This document shows positions 48,423-59,049 of a stretch of 64,000 bases of DNA, in pieces; position 1 is the stretch's first letter; each line of letters begins with the position of its first letter. Below the pieces are notes generated by a model, which saw only the letters and a program-made list of their open reading frames with translations, was not told the DNA's origin and did no database searches. Source of the stretch: Ipomoea triloba (taxonomy: Eukaryota > Streptophyta > Magnoliopsida > Solanales > Convolvulaceae). The stretch spans positions 4,480,145 to 4,544,144 of the forward strand of contig NC_044916.1 of the NCBI RefSeq assembly GCF_003576645.1, written 5' to 3'. A program made the position numbers and the translations under genes.

Positions 48423-49560
48423 GGTAACCATTTCATAACTCCTATTAATTCATGGATTCTAGTTGCAAATGGTAATTCACTGGAATATGCTTGATTGATT
48501 CTAAATCATGTTGTTGGCATTGCCTGGTTGATGCACTTTCTGACCTTGCTTGGGTTTTAGTTTCTAAACAAGTTATCTGTCTCTTGTTGGTAGCATTTCT
48601 TGCTCTCGTTGTGAACTGTGTTTTAGTTGTGACATTTTCTCACAATTACAATGCTTACTCACCCACTTTTAAAGATATACATTATAAATATGTGAGGAAT
48701 TATGAACTTCATGTTTTGCTTATTTTTTGATTTAATTCTTTTCCTCAGCTTCTGTTATTTTTGTTTTGTATGAACTTATCCTCCATTTAATTTAATTAAT
48801 AGATCCTTCCCAACTGCTTCAATTCTTTGATTCATCCCTCTTTCTTTGGTGTGACTTGCATCGTATTTCTACATTCTTGTCTCCCTTCTTATATGCGCGT
48901 ATGTATCTGTCAATATCTCATGACTATTACTGTCAATTTCTGTTTGATTCATCTCTTAACGTGGTATTATTTCTGTTCCTTTTCTTAATGATCTGGCTTA
49001 CTAATGTTTGTTTTCTGCCTGCAAGAACTTGTTCTATATGCTTGGGTTTTGAATGATCGAAATATAAATGCGTGTCTGTCAGGTGTTTGAGAGCTTCTTG
49101 GGAGCACATGCTTTATATGGTTATGGTGATTTCCTGATTGCAGACAATGAAATCTTACGTGATAAATGGACTGCTCTACCTCTGTTGCTGCTTCACCTAT
49201 CTGCTCCTATAAGTTGTGGACTTTGTGGCTCTAGTTGATCTTTGCTAGTATTAAGTTAGGAGTTACTTTGAAGAGTTTGCTGTATCTGGTGTCAAACAAT
49301 TTGATGGATTATTTCCTTCTCGTTTTTGTTACCTAATATAGCTGTTACTTGTACTAGTATGTTTTGCCTCCTATATTATGCTTGTTTTGCTTTCAGTATA
49401 TTACTTTGGTACTTGACTTGTATTTTGGAAATAGGAGTTGGCGACTTCTTTTTACTTGATTGCATCTATCCCCGCCGTGCTCAATTGCTTACTAGTTGGT
49501 AATTATGTCTGCCAACTATTTACATGTATTTAGGGAATAAAGTTCTTTAGTTTGTTTCTT
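48423..49560 (+). other. Probable spliced 3' UTR of the UBA2-like gene
   Basis: A donor (TGAGGTAACC) immediately follows the stop. Acceptor-like sequences occur at about 49080 (CTGTCAG) and 49142 (GATTGCAG), and an AATAAA word lies near 49540. The intervening DNA is T-rich as in plant introns. UBA2 genes are known for 3' UTR introns, but the exact joins are inferred. Confidence 0.45.
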
Positions 49561-49569
49561 TATTGTGTG

Positions 49570-50909
49570 GCATTTGTCCTCCGTTGGACAAGTAAAAGTT
49601 AGAAGTCACATACATGTTTTATATGCTACCTAAGAAGGTGTTTCTTTGTATGCTATTCTACTTCACCCTATAAATGTATTCGTAGCTACTTATAAAAAGA
49701 AGTTAATTAGAGTATAGGTAATGACAAAAACTAGTAAGATTACAACACCTTTGTATGGTTTATTGCACTTTTGTGTTGTTAGATTGGCGTGGACATTACA
49801 AAAACGTGTGCAGTTTAGTTGATGTAAAATTGAATTGTTTTTCGGTTTTGATTTTGGTTCTCATACATAGTAAGATTGCTTCTTGTGGATACCCTATAAA
49901 AGGGGAAACCGGAACTTGTTGATTGATATTTGAGATGCATGGTTGTTCCTCTTAGAAGAGGTATTGATGGCTTTATGTATTCTTACTGTGAATGGGGAAA
50001 TATGCAACCTTGTTTTTTTCCTCGGGAATTTGAATAATGTTGCATGTAAGTTGGTACCTGAGCATAATGTGGTAACATGTCCGATTTGCTTGGTTGGCAT
50101 TTCCATTTAAACAGAGTGATCTATCTTTAAATTTAAAGGTTAAGATTTTTAAGCCTTTCCTTTGTTTTATTGTGTGCCCACCCTCTACAAAATGAGGTGA
50201 TGGGTTGTAGCAATGGAAGAGATCTGGACAGTCTAGCTAGCCTGCTGATCATTACCCAAATGGCAGTGGCATTTTCAACTTGCACATGGTGAGTGTTTGC
50301 CAAATGGAGCTTATCTAGGGTGCTATTTGGATTGGATGGGTTCACTTTTTTTACAGAATTGTAAATACCAAAAAGAAAATCTCCTTCCTATATATACACA
50401 GAAGCTGTGTAGTAGTTGGTTTGTATACGCACACATTCTTGTGTGAACCATGAATGGAACTTAGCAGAATTCATTTACGTAGTTTTTTTGCAAGTTTCTT
50501 TTATTGCATATTACACTGGTATCCGCATTCTCCAGAGAACATGCATAACAACTGGAATTCCTCTAATATTGCATACTATAAGTATCACAACTTGTTGAAA
50601 CTATCCATAATGCTGGAATTCTTTTATGTGTTGATACTTATATAGGTATAAACTTTATTGAAAAGTTTGCCTACAATTTCAGATTCTCAGGATTGGAAAG
50701 GGATGACATTTTTAATCCTAGAAACCATGTTTTTTTGTTCATCTTATTCATCTTCAAGAAAGAAGTTTATGTATCAATGCAATTTGCCTAGGAAAAGAAG
50801 TTTGATTCTCTTGAGAGATACAAGAGCGTCTTTCATGTATATTCTTTCTTCTGGCAATTCTGCAGAGTAGCTCAAAGTTAATTCCATGGTTGGTGCTGTC
50901 ATTAATGGC
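49570..50909. other. Intergenic region, no gene seen
   Basis: T-rich sequence without recognisable coding capacity. Confidence 0.5.
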
Positions 50910-51830
50910 ACCTTTGCAGTTACATACACATCATCGATCTGATGATCTTAGCAAGTCATCTTCTATTACAGGCAGACTGGCAACCATATCTTCAACCTGG
51001 CTTCACATCATAATGGACAATAGGAGTCGAGTTGTAATGGTGGAGATATTCCAAAACAAATACTATGTTGATCATTATGTTTAATCTTTGAATGATGTCC
51101 AATAAATAGTCGGGAACGTAACTGTAACACTCTCAATTCTAATACACGAGCCTAGATTATAATTAATAATTTAAGACATAAAGATTAGGGGATGCTACTG
51201 TCGTAGACTGTGGTTACCAATACAAGAATAACTACCGGTTCCGGTTCATACAAAGGGTCACAGACCCGGTTTCTAGGCAGCATACTAACTAAAAGGAATC
51301 TGAAAAGACGGTTCCGGTTCATACAAAGGGTCACAGACCCGGTTTCTAGGCAACATACTAACTAAAAGGAATCTGAAAAGACATACTAGTCATCAGGAGT
51401 CAATAGGTTACTCAACAAAACATAGATAATACTACGGGATCAACTAGGAGCTAGAATTTCGGGAGAACCCGGGTTCGATTCCCGCAAGTGACGATTCTCC
51501 TTGGGTCAGCTTCTATGCCTCCCGGAGCGAATGCGGGTGGACCCGGACTGTTAAACGGACGGAGAAAGACCCGGTTGATTTACCAAAAAAAACAGTAGGA
51601 GTACTACTCTTTGTAACAGATACTACATTGTAACATAGTCAATAGTACTCCAAAAAAAAGATACTACTCTATCTAACTCCTTTAAACGCTCTCGGCACAC
51701 ATCAGTTATCTGAAAGGGGTTAAGCAAAACAAGTAGAAAACAATCTGTTCCGAACCTGAAAGTGGTTAAGCAAAACAAGTAGGAAAAAACAACTCGTTAG
51801 CATAAATGCCAAGTATAAACCACTCCACCT
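50910..51830. repeat. Dispersed repeat, copy 1 (partner at 62030-62770)
   Basis: From GCAGTTACAT to CCACTCCACC this segment matches 62030-62770 in order and sense, with mostly point changes plus insertions. The extra material here includes a repeated GGTTCCGGTTCATACAAAGG block and a SINE-like insertion (about 51458-51640). An internal TGTAACAC word and repeated AGCAAAACAAGTAG words suggest retroelement LTR-related sequence. The class is not settled. Confidence 0.7.
51458..51640 (+). mobile_element. SINE-like insertion with perfect B box
   Basis: The segment is absent from the otherwise matching copy at 62.6 kb. It contains GGTTCGATTCC (51472-51482), a perfect RNA polymerase III B box, and ends in poly-A (ACCAAAAAAAAC). 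No A box is visible, so it is probably 5'-truncated. A second A-tailed piece related to 28320-28450 follows it. Confidence 0.55.
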
Positions 51831-52925
51831 TTAGATAATCACATAAACACATCATATAGCAAACATCACATAGGACCAAAGAGGAGTAAATCAAGTATAG
51901 AGTATAGGTATAAGTAAGTACACATATATCTATGTATCTATGTAATAATAGAATATATGAGTATACATGAGTATAGACATAACTCACACATATACACTAT
52001 ATGCAATTATTAAACAAACACCAAGTATACATGCATAAATGTAAGTCAATAAGAATAAGTAATTTGGATGACTTGATTGAATTACCATAGGAAAATAAGC
52101 ATAATATTAGTTTTATACCACAATAGTAAATTTTTTTTGTAAGGTTAGGTAATAAACATCTTTCGACGTAACCATATACTAATAAAAGATTAGCATAGTA
52201 GAATAAACCTTCAAAAATATAGATATATACCATTTATATCATCACTCTCACCCTCAAAAAAAAAAAAAAATATTTTATAGTAATACGGGAAGGAACTCAA
52301 TCATTTCGTCAATCTCATCATTTCTCACTAATCTCATATGTCTCAATATCACAACAGTGGGGTAGGGACATTACCTCAGTGAAGCCCTAAGTGAACAACA
52401 ACTCTCTACTGAACACAACACAACCCCACTTTACTATAGGTGGAATCAAGACCACTACGTTAAGTATGTACACCCCCTAATTGGGATTTCAAACCCAATC
52501 AGCTAACAGCCATTTACCAAACAGGATTATCATATTTTTATGTGCGGGCATTCCGTGGCTTACGGGATAAACTAGGTAATGTAGTCATGTTTTTTGTTAA
52601 TGTCTTCTAAAAATTCTTTTCCTTTGTTTGTTATTTTTGTTGGGACCGGTGAAAGGTTTAGAAAAAAGTTAGGTCCAACACTCAGTGTCAGTGTTGAGGA
52701 TTTATAAGTATGGAAATAAAATTGGGTCTTCGCTATTAGCTATAATTTTTTCACGTAAATGGTAAGAATGTTGACTCTCTCAGCGGATCGAAGGCGGTCT
52801 TTGATTTGAACGTTGAACAGATCAACTATGAGCAACTTATGTTAGTTTATTTTTTGTAGTCCTTTGCTGGCAAAGATCACAAGGTTACTTTTACACACCC
52901 TTGAATAGTAACTAAGGATTTTCCT

Positions 52926-53085
52926 TTGTCATATGAGAGAAAAGCTATGATCTATTCAACTCTTCCCTTGCTTCAACACTCCAAATATCACCCAACACTA
53001 TGAGGTACGACATATCTCATTTCCACTAGGCTTATGCGAAGCTTTTCAGCTACATCGTCAATCTGGATAGATGTTGCTGCCACTC
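52926..53085 (-). pseudogene. NB-ARC relic (NLR pseudogene fragment)
   Basis: On the minus strand this matches the kinase-2 region of the NLR gene at 56408-56550 (for example CTTCAACACTCCAAATATCA and CCAACACTATGAG), in the same orientation as that gene. Small insertions break the frame, and neither the P-loop nor LRRs are present. It is an old partial duplicate. Confidence 0.75.
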
Positions 53086-53164
53086 ACTATGAAATTCTGT
53101 ATCTTACAAGTATGAATTCTGTACCTTGTTGTTTTGATTCAAGGTTCATAATATTATATGCACC

Positions 53165-53195
53165 TGGTCCATGATATAAATTGCCGAAAGAGTCT
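53165..53195. repeat. Single end of the TTATATCGTGGACC family
   Basis: CCTGGTCCATGATATAAATTGCC is the inverted end seen in the family, with its GGCAA outer flank. The opposite end was not found. Confidence 0.45.
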
Positions 53196-53199
53196 CTAT

Positions 53200-54605
53200 A
53201 CTACACAAATTAAAATCTTATAAAAATTAAATTTTATTTATACTAGAAACTTATATTTGTTTCCAATATAATATAGGACAAAGCCTATTTAAAACCCTTT
53301 CCAAATTACTCTATTTTTTTCCAACTCAATTAGTACACTTTGATAATCAATTCCTTATTCACATACTCATCATTATACATTTTGATCATATATATAATGT
53401 ATCGAATTTATCTTCTAAACTAGGAGAATTCAAATCCGCTTTGATCGGATTCAAATAAAAAGTAAACCCCACTCAAAATATAAACTTAATAAATGTCATT
53501 TAAGCTATTTTTGACAACATATATAAATTTAATTTTTTATTGTATTTTTATTCGAAAGAGATTTTTTTAAAGGTAAACCATTGAAATATATATATATATA
53601 AATAAATAAAGATCTTGAATACAAGATGGGATAGAGATATTTAAATTAGCTATTTAGAGATGCTTGATATTGAAATATTTCCGTCATTCAATAATTCCAC
53701 ACATAACTGGAATAAAAAAACAAAAGAAGAAAAAAAATTAGAACAACTAAGGAACCCCAATATTTTAATAGTGGAGTGTGGAGTTGTTTATTTCTTTGAC
53801 ACTCTGCGCCATTTGTGTTGCCCTCCCCTTGGCCATTTCTGTTGCATTCCCCTTAGCCATTTCTGTTGCCCTCTGCCCATCCACTCTGCCAACCATTTTA
53901 CCAAACAAGAGGTTTTAAACAACATACATACAGTTCGATCAAAATATAGAAGTGATAATAAACAATTAGTTTAGTGAAAATTTACAGACTAATCTCATCT
54001 ATAAATCTAAGATAATTAATAGTGGAAAATTAATAATAAAAAAATACTATGGTATTTTTGTAATGACGATAGTGCATTTGAAAATGCTTAACAGTGCATC
54101 TAGAGATAATAGTATACTATTATAGATCTTGAGTGTACTGTTCTTATCCATTATATTGATGCACTATTAAATGTTTCTAAATTAATCATCATAATTACAA
54201 AATTTTTACATTTTTTATTTAATTTTCAACTTTTTATTATCTTTGATGAATGGATGATATTAGTTCACAAGTTATTACCGCATTTACGGGCCACTAATTT
54301 GATATAGAAATGATAACAAATTGTAATTACTAGTTCACACATCAAACTGGTCTACTGCTCACACAGTCTGACAGTCACACTTTACTTAATTATATTGTTA
54401 CCTTCATCAATCTGTTCTGTAAAGTGATAATCTCTTTTTTCTCTACACCCTGTCACTGGATTACCTGTCAATAATTTTGAAAACCAAATGAAGGAACTTA
54501 GTACGACCCCACGCAGAGCAAAATGTATATATACAAATTATCATCTTTCTAATAGTTATAATAGATATTAGAGTGAATTGAAGATCAGAAGTCTGCACAT
54601 TTCAC
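53200..54605. other. Intergenic region, no gene seen
   Basis: AT-rich with no recognisable coding. The frame at 53660-53974 contains a triplicated CCATTTCTGTTGC-type word (about 53805-53875) and looks fortuitous. Confidence 0.5.
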
Positions 54606-56804
54606 TTACTTACTTGGTATAATCTGGACATTAAGTTGCTCATTTCCTATGTCTCGTACACCTTCCTCAATTTTCATCGCTGAACTTCTAGTGCTATTAT
54701 GGCAGCTACGCACACTGAGTAGTTTCAATGTTAAAATATCTGCCAATCTATGAGGCACCTCCCGTAACTCCACACAAAAATCCAAAATTACTTGCTCAAG
54801 GCAAGGAAAAGACTCTTCACTGCAAATATTCCAAATTCTAATATCAAGATGGTCTAGTTGGAGGCATTTTAGTTTTTGGAATTGGGTTTCCTCATCCACA
54901 TTCCATTCTAAACCCTCAAAATTGCAACACGTAAGTGTTAGAGCCTCAAGATTGGAGAGTTGTGCCATTATTGAAATTGCTGACGATGAAACAGTAATAC
55001 CCTCCAAATTTATTTCCTTAATACTTGATGGAAACTTGCTGAGCTTAAGATCGTTAAGAAGATGTGGATTCCCATGGTCATGTGGATCATGATTGCAACT
55101 ATTGTACAACGAAAGAGATTCAAGATGATGGAGAATGTCAATTTCAGCAAACGAATATGATGGTAAGACCAGACAGCTCAAATATTTGAGATGGGGAAGC
55201 TTCCTCAATAAATTCTCATCCCTTGTGCTCAAAGAAGTTTTCAAATCTAAGGTCTGTAAGACTTCTAAACCAGAAATTGTTTCAATAACTGGAGTTGGTA
55301 CTGTTGGGCATGAATCACAATCATAGTGGTGGATAATCATATGTCTCAAACTTTTCATATTCCAAAAATATTTTGGTAAATGCAAATCCTTGTATGAAGT
55401 CAACTTCAAGGTTATGAGACCCTTAAGATTCTGCAATGACAATGGTGACACAGAACCACATCCACATAGATAGAGAGCTAAGTATCTCAGATGAATTAGT
55501 GAGTTAATTTCAGGTAAAACTAATTTATCCACACCAATGAACTCTAAATCCAAGATTGTGAGATGTTCAAATTTTTTTGCAACCCATGAGGCATTATAAA
55601 CCTTTGCACCATTGTTTTTGTGCACCTTTGGGTAACCCAAGAGTGTGTGGATATTACAATTCCATGGTATCAATTCATTAGGAATCTCATTGTCACCATA
55701 TCTATGGAAAGATATTCGGTGTGTAGTAATTTTCAGAGTTGAATTCAACATATCTTCCATCTTAATTATGCGCAAGAATTTTTCTTCTTTAACTTTTGCT
55801 AAGCAAAAAGCACGTACCAAATCATGAACAACGCATGATAAGATGCCACCATCATACTTCCTTTCAGAAACCATTACTAAGTTACTGCCAACCAGATGAT
55901 TCAAGCAATACTTTGCCGTGTCTTCTACTCTCTCATCCTTCTTAATGTCTATGAACCCTTCAGATATCCATAGTTTTATTAGATAGGAAACATCAATTCT
56001 TTTATCCTTTGGGAATGCTGCAAAGTAGAGTAAGCAATTTTTCAAATTATATGATAAACGGTGGTAACTAAGTTTTATCGCATCATTGCTCTGTATTCCA
56101 CCTATAAGTTCATCAACACATGTCTCTAAAGCAAGAAGAAATTTACGCCACATTTGCTCACTCTTTTCAATTCTATCAAGAAGATCAGCTATTAAACCAA
56201 CTACTAAAGGTAGTCCCCCACAATGCTTTGATATTTTTCTTCCAACATTTTCAAGCTCTTCAGGGCATCTACTCCCTTTAAATAACTTCATTTGCAATAA
56301 TTCCCAACTCTCATCAACAGTGAAGAAAGGAAGACAAATATGTTTGGCATCAGAAACCACCCTTTCTTGTCTGCTTATTAAAACAATTCTACTCCCATTG
56401 TCACATGAGGGAAAAACTCTATTTAACTCTTCCCATGCTTCAACACTCCAAATATCATCCAACACTATGAGATATCTCCTTCCCATCAAACTTTTGCGAA
56501 GCCGTTCAGCTACATTCCCAATCTCTATCTCCCTACCACATACTTGACTGTATATTTTGTTCAACAAGTCCTTATAATTATATTCTTGAGAAACTGTACA
56601 CCATGCACTGCTGTGAAAGTGATTGGCTACAATTTTCTCCTCATACACTCCCCTAGTCAAAGTTGTCTTTCCCAATCCACCCATGCCAGTAATTAAAACA
56701 ACTTCTCTCTCCTTTGACCCATAAATAAGCTGATTTATAATTGTTTCTGCTTCCTTCTTGAAGCCCACAACTTTATCATTATATGGAGTAGAGATGCTTG
56801 GCAT
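54606..56804 (-). CDS. NB-LRR resistance protein, R1A/late-blight-homolog type, lacking N-terminal domain
   Basis: Intracellular immune receptor class: ATP-binding switch plus leucine-rich repeats. One exon of 732 residues. The NB-ARC motifs are intact: P-loop GMGGLGKTT (40-48), RNBS-A FHSSAWCTVSQEY (63-75), kinase-2 YLIVLDDIW (111-119), RNBS-B GSRIVLISR (137-145), GLPL (197-200), RNBS-D CLLYFAAFPKD (257-267) and VHD (326-328). About 380 residues of irregular LRRs follow. The frame starts only about 13 residues before VVGFKKEAE, the usual start of the NB-ARC. The Rx-type coiled coil (normally about 150 or more residues) is therefore missing. Just upstream is an acceptor-like TTAG (cut at 56808), and two candidate non-coding exons lie at 58.56-59.01 kb. 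It could be a truncated functional receptor, a partner of other NLRs, or a decaying gene. Confidence 0.93.
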   Translation of the reverse strand: MPSISTPYNDKVVGFKKEAETIINQLIYGSKEREVVLITGMGGLGKTTLTRGVYEEKIVANHFHSSAWCTVSQEYNYKDLLNKIYSQVCGREIEIGNVAERLRKSLMGRRYLIVLDDIWSVEAWEELNRVFPSCDNGSRIVLISRQERVVSDAKHICLPFFTVDESWELLQMKLFKGSRCPEELENVGRKISKHCGGLPLVVGLIADLLDRIEKSEQMWRKFLLALETCVDELIGGIQSNDAIKLSYHRLSYNLKNCLLYFAAFPKDKRIDVSYLIKLWISEGFIDIKKDERVEDTAKYCLNHLVGSNLVMVSERKYDGGILSCVVHDLVRAFCLAKVKEEKFLRIIKMEDMLNSTLKITTHRISFHRYGDNEIPNELIPWNCNIHTLLGYPKVHKNNGAKVYNASWVAKKFEHLTILDLEFIGVDKLVLPEINSLIHLRYLALYLCGCGSVSPLSLQNLKGLITLKLTSYKDLHLPKYFWNMKSLRHMIIHHYDCDSCPTVPTPVIETISGLEVLQTLDLKTSLSTRDENLLRKLPHLKYLSCLVLPSYSFAEIDILHHLESLSLYNSCNHDPHDHGNPHLLNDLKLSKFPSSIKEINLEGITVSSSAISIMAQLSNLEALTLTCCNFEGLEWNVDEETQFQKLKCLQLDHLDIRIWNICSEESFPCLEQVILDFCVELREVPHRLADILTLKLLSVRSCHNSTRSSAMKIEEGVRDIGNEQLNVQIIPSK

Positions 56805-56949
56805 CTTTCTAATCTCAAATATGTTGTATTGTGTCTAGAATTATAGGATTTGGTTAGAAATATAAATGTATTCAAATTTTTGTCAATCATAATTTCAAAT
56901 TTTAAAAAAAAAAAAGTAAGAAAATGATAAGGCAACAATTTGTATGATA

Positions 56950-57185
56950 CCTGGATCCTTGTTGATCGGGTTGGATCAAGAAGAAATTAAAATGTAATAC
57001 TTGTATTAAAAAATGTAACACTAATAAGGAATAAAGTGTTTTTTTTTAATACAAAGAATAAAGTGTTTATTATTTCATTTTTCAATATAAGTATTATATT
57101 TCAATATTGACCTGACTACACTCATTTCACAGATTCTTATCCGTGACATGATCTCTCACAAGTATGATTCAAGTTATAAGATTAA
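56950..57185. mobile_element. Degenerate foldback element, relative of 21519-21918
   Basis: Shares AATGTAATACTTGTATT, ACACTAATAAGGAATAAA and a right end with GATTCTTATCCGTGACATGATCTCTCACAAG, corresponding to the better-preserved element at 21.5 kb. It would lie in an intron of the NLR gene if the upstream exons are real. Confidence 0.5.
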
Positions 57186-57344
57186 GTACATGATGAAAAG
57201 AGAAGAGTGTATAGCTAGCACACACAGCGTATATAAATTAATACTAAACTTTTTACTTTTTATGAAACATAAATGTATCTTTTAGAAAGTATGCTAATAT
57301 GTGTGTCCGTATGCTAATATGTGTGTGCGTCTATATATATATAT

Positions 57345-58450
57345 ATATATAAGAGATCACATGCGGATACTGTGCCCAGGTGAAACATGGGGTTGAATGA
57401 TGATCATTGATCTCGCTAAAAAGGATCATGCATATTGAAGACATATATATTTAAAAAACGCGGTGGCAATTTGGTCTTTAGGTCAAATTTAAGGTGTGTG
57501 GTTTTTCTTCTTTAAGGTGTGTGATTTTCCTTATTAAGGTGTATGGTTTCTGTGCTTAAAGTGCGTAGTTCTTTAGTTGAGAACTTAATGTGTGTTTTTG
57601 TTGAAACTTAAGATGCATTGGTTTAAAGCTTTAGGTGCGTTGTTTTGCTTCTTAAGGTGTGTGGTTTTCCTTCTTAAGATGCGTGATTTGTGTGCTTTAA
57701 GGTGCGTCAATTGTTGAAATTTAAGGTGCGTCGGGCAAAGTTTTATATTAGGTGTGTAGTTTTCCTTCTTAAGGTGATTTGTTTCTATACTTAGTGCATC
57801 AGTTATAATACTTATGGTGCGCCATTTTAAAACTTTAGGTGCATGGTTTGTGTTTTTAAAGTGTGTGGTTTGTGTGCTTAAGGTGCGTTGTTTATGTACT
57901 TAATGTGCACCATTTTAATGCATAAGGTTAAGGTGCGTGGTTTCCTTTTAGACACACATTTTTTAAAAATTTTTATTGCTTTGAGCTGTTGATCTAGATC
58001 GATTTGATCAACGGCTCATATTAAATCGAATGTGCGCACCTGAGTAAATTTATACACTAGATCTTATCCATATATATATGTGTGTGTGGGGAAATGGATT
58101 CCCGTGCGGTTAGCCTTCTTAGTTGCGGTTGTGGTTTTTCGTTCTGAAGGTGCGTGGTTTGTGTGTTTAAGGTGCATCAATGTTGAAACTTAAGATGCGT
58201 CAACCTCTTTAGGTGATTTGTTTTCCTTCTTAAGGTGCGTTGTTTTTCTTCTTAATGTGCGTGATTTGTATGCTTAAGTTGCGTTAGTGTTGAAACTTAG
58301 TGTTACATTTTAAAACTCTATGTGCGTGGTTTGTGTTCTTAAGGTGCTTTGTTTGTGTGCTTAAGGTGCGTTATTTTAATGCTTAAGGTGGGTAACAGCA
58401 CAATTGCACGGAAAACTATACCTACACCTGAACCCTTCCCTATATATATA
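57345..58450. repeat. Two adjoining repeats with arrays of AAGGTGCGTGGTTT words
   Basis: About 57493-57955 and 58130-58390 are degenerate arrays of words such as CTTAAGGTGCGTGGTTTGTG, spaced roughly 20-28 bp, totalling about 30 occurrences. Between them is a stem GAGCTGTTGATC/GATCAACGGCTC followed by GCGCACCTGAGTAAATTTA. The right end reads, on the minus strand, TATATAGGGAAGGGTTCAGG, as at 13345. The arrangement suggests two copies of one repeat family side by side. Confidence 0.65.
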
Positions 58451-58558
58451 TATTGATCTATAAACCTATGTGGACAAATCCAAATTATTAATATTTAACG
58501 GTTAAAAATAAACAAAGCTTTGTAATATTTATAAAAATTCATATCAACTAAAGCTTAC

Positions 58559-58647
58559 CAACCTTTGTAAGTGCTCACAAACTTTAATCTCGAGATAATG
58601 TTTTTGAGTTGATTGAAAGAAGTAACTTGCCAAAGATCATAATTTGC
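58559..58647 (-). other. Candidate non-coding exon 2 of the NLR gene
   Basis: On the minus strand TTTCAG precedes GCAAATTATGATC and the segment ends AAAGGTTG before GTAAGC, so acceptor and donor are both good. It contains a short upstream frame of 18 codons starting ATGATCTTTGG. The link to the NLR is by position and orientation only. Confidence 0.45.
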
Positions 58648-58827
58648 CTGAAATTAGATAAGAATGAAAGGAAAGCATCCTCAGATTCACACTAACCAAC
58701 CATTCATAAACTAATTTAATGAACTTTACAGAGCCAACTACACAGCAGTAAAAACTAAGCAAACAAGTGAGGGAAGAAATAACTTCTTTACTAACAATAA
58801 AATATTATACTTCAAAATCGACTTACT

Positions 58828-59010
58828 TCTGATCTGATCTGTAAGTGAATGGGCAGGGAAATGAATTTCAGAGCCACTATCCAATATCTTTAATCAGACT
58901 GCAGATTTCTTAAAGTAGAAAAAAGAGGAAGCTAGGAAATAGAGATCAGAGAATTGAAGAGACAGCATTTGGTAGAAGAAGGAAGTGCATGCTTTATATG
59001 AAAAGAAATT
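58828..59010 (-). other. Candidate first (5' UTR) exon of the NLR gene
   Basis: A CT-rich leader-like segment on the minus strand, about 30 bp downstream of a TATA box, ending CAGATCAGAA before GTAAGT. It looks like a transcribed leader. Splicing to 58647 and then 56808 would give a leader with two introns. Confidence 0.45.
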
Positions 59011-59035
59011 TGCTTCAGATAATTGAGGGAGAAAG

Positions 59036-59049
59036 GCTTTTATATATAT
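59036..59049 (-). promoter_or_regulatory. TATA box, probable NLR promoter
   Basis: TATATATAAAAGCC on the minus strand, followed by a CT-rich leader. Confidence 0.45.

Noticed and set aside
50890..51084. Matching short frames at 50890-51084 and 62017-62223 suggesting a conserved small protein
   Set aside because: Similarity extends far outside the frames at DNA level, with indels, so it reflects a dispersed repeat, not protein constraint.
53660..53974. 104-codon frame with repeated HFCC words
   Set aside because: Short tandem duplication in AT-rich DNA, no recognised family, no splice or promoter context.
57477..58390. CRISPR-like array of short repeats
   Set aside because: Spacing and repeat sequence are irregular, the repeats are degenerate and the genome is a plant's; it is a minisatellite-like repeat.
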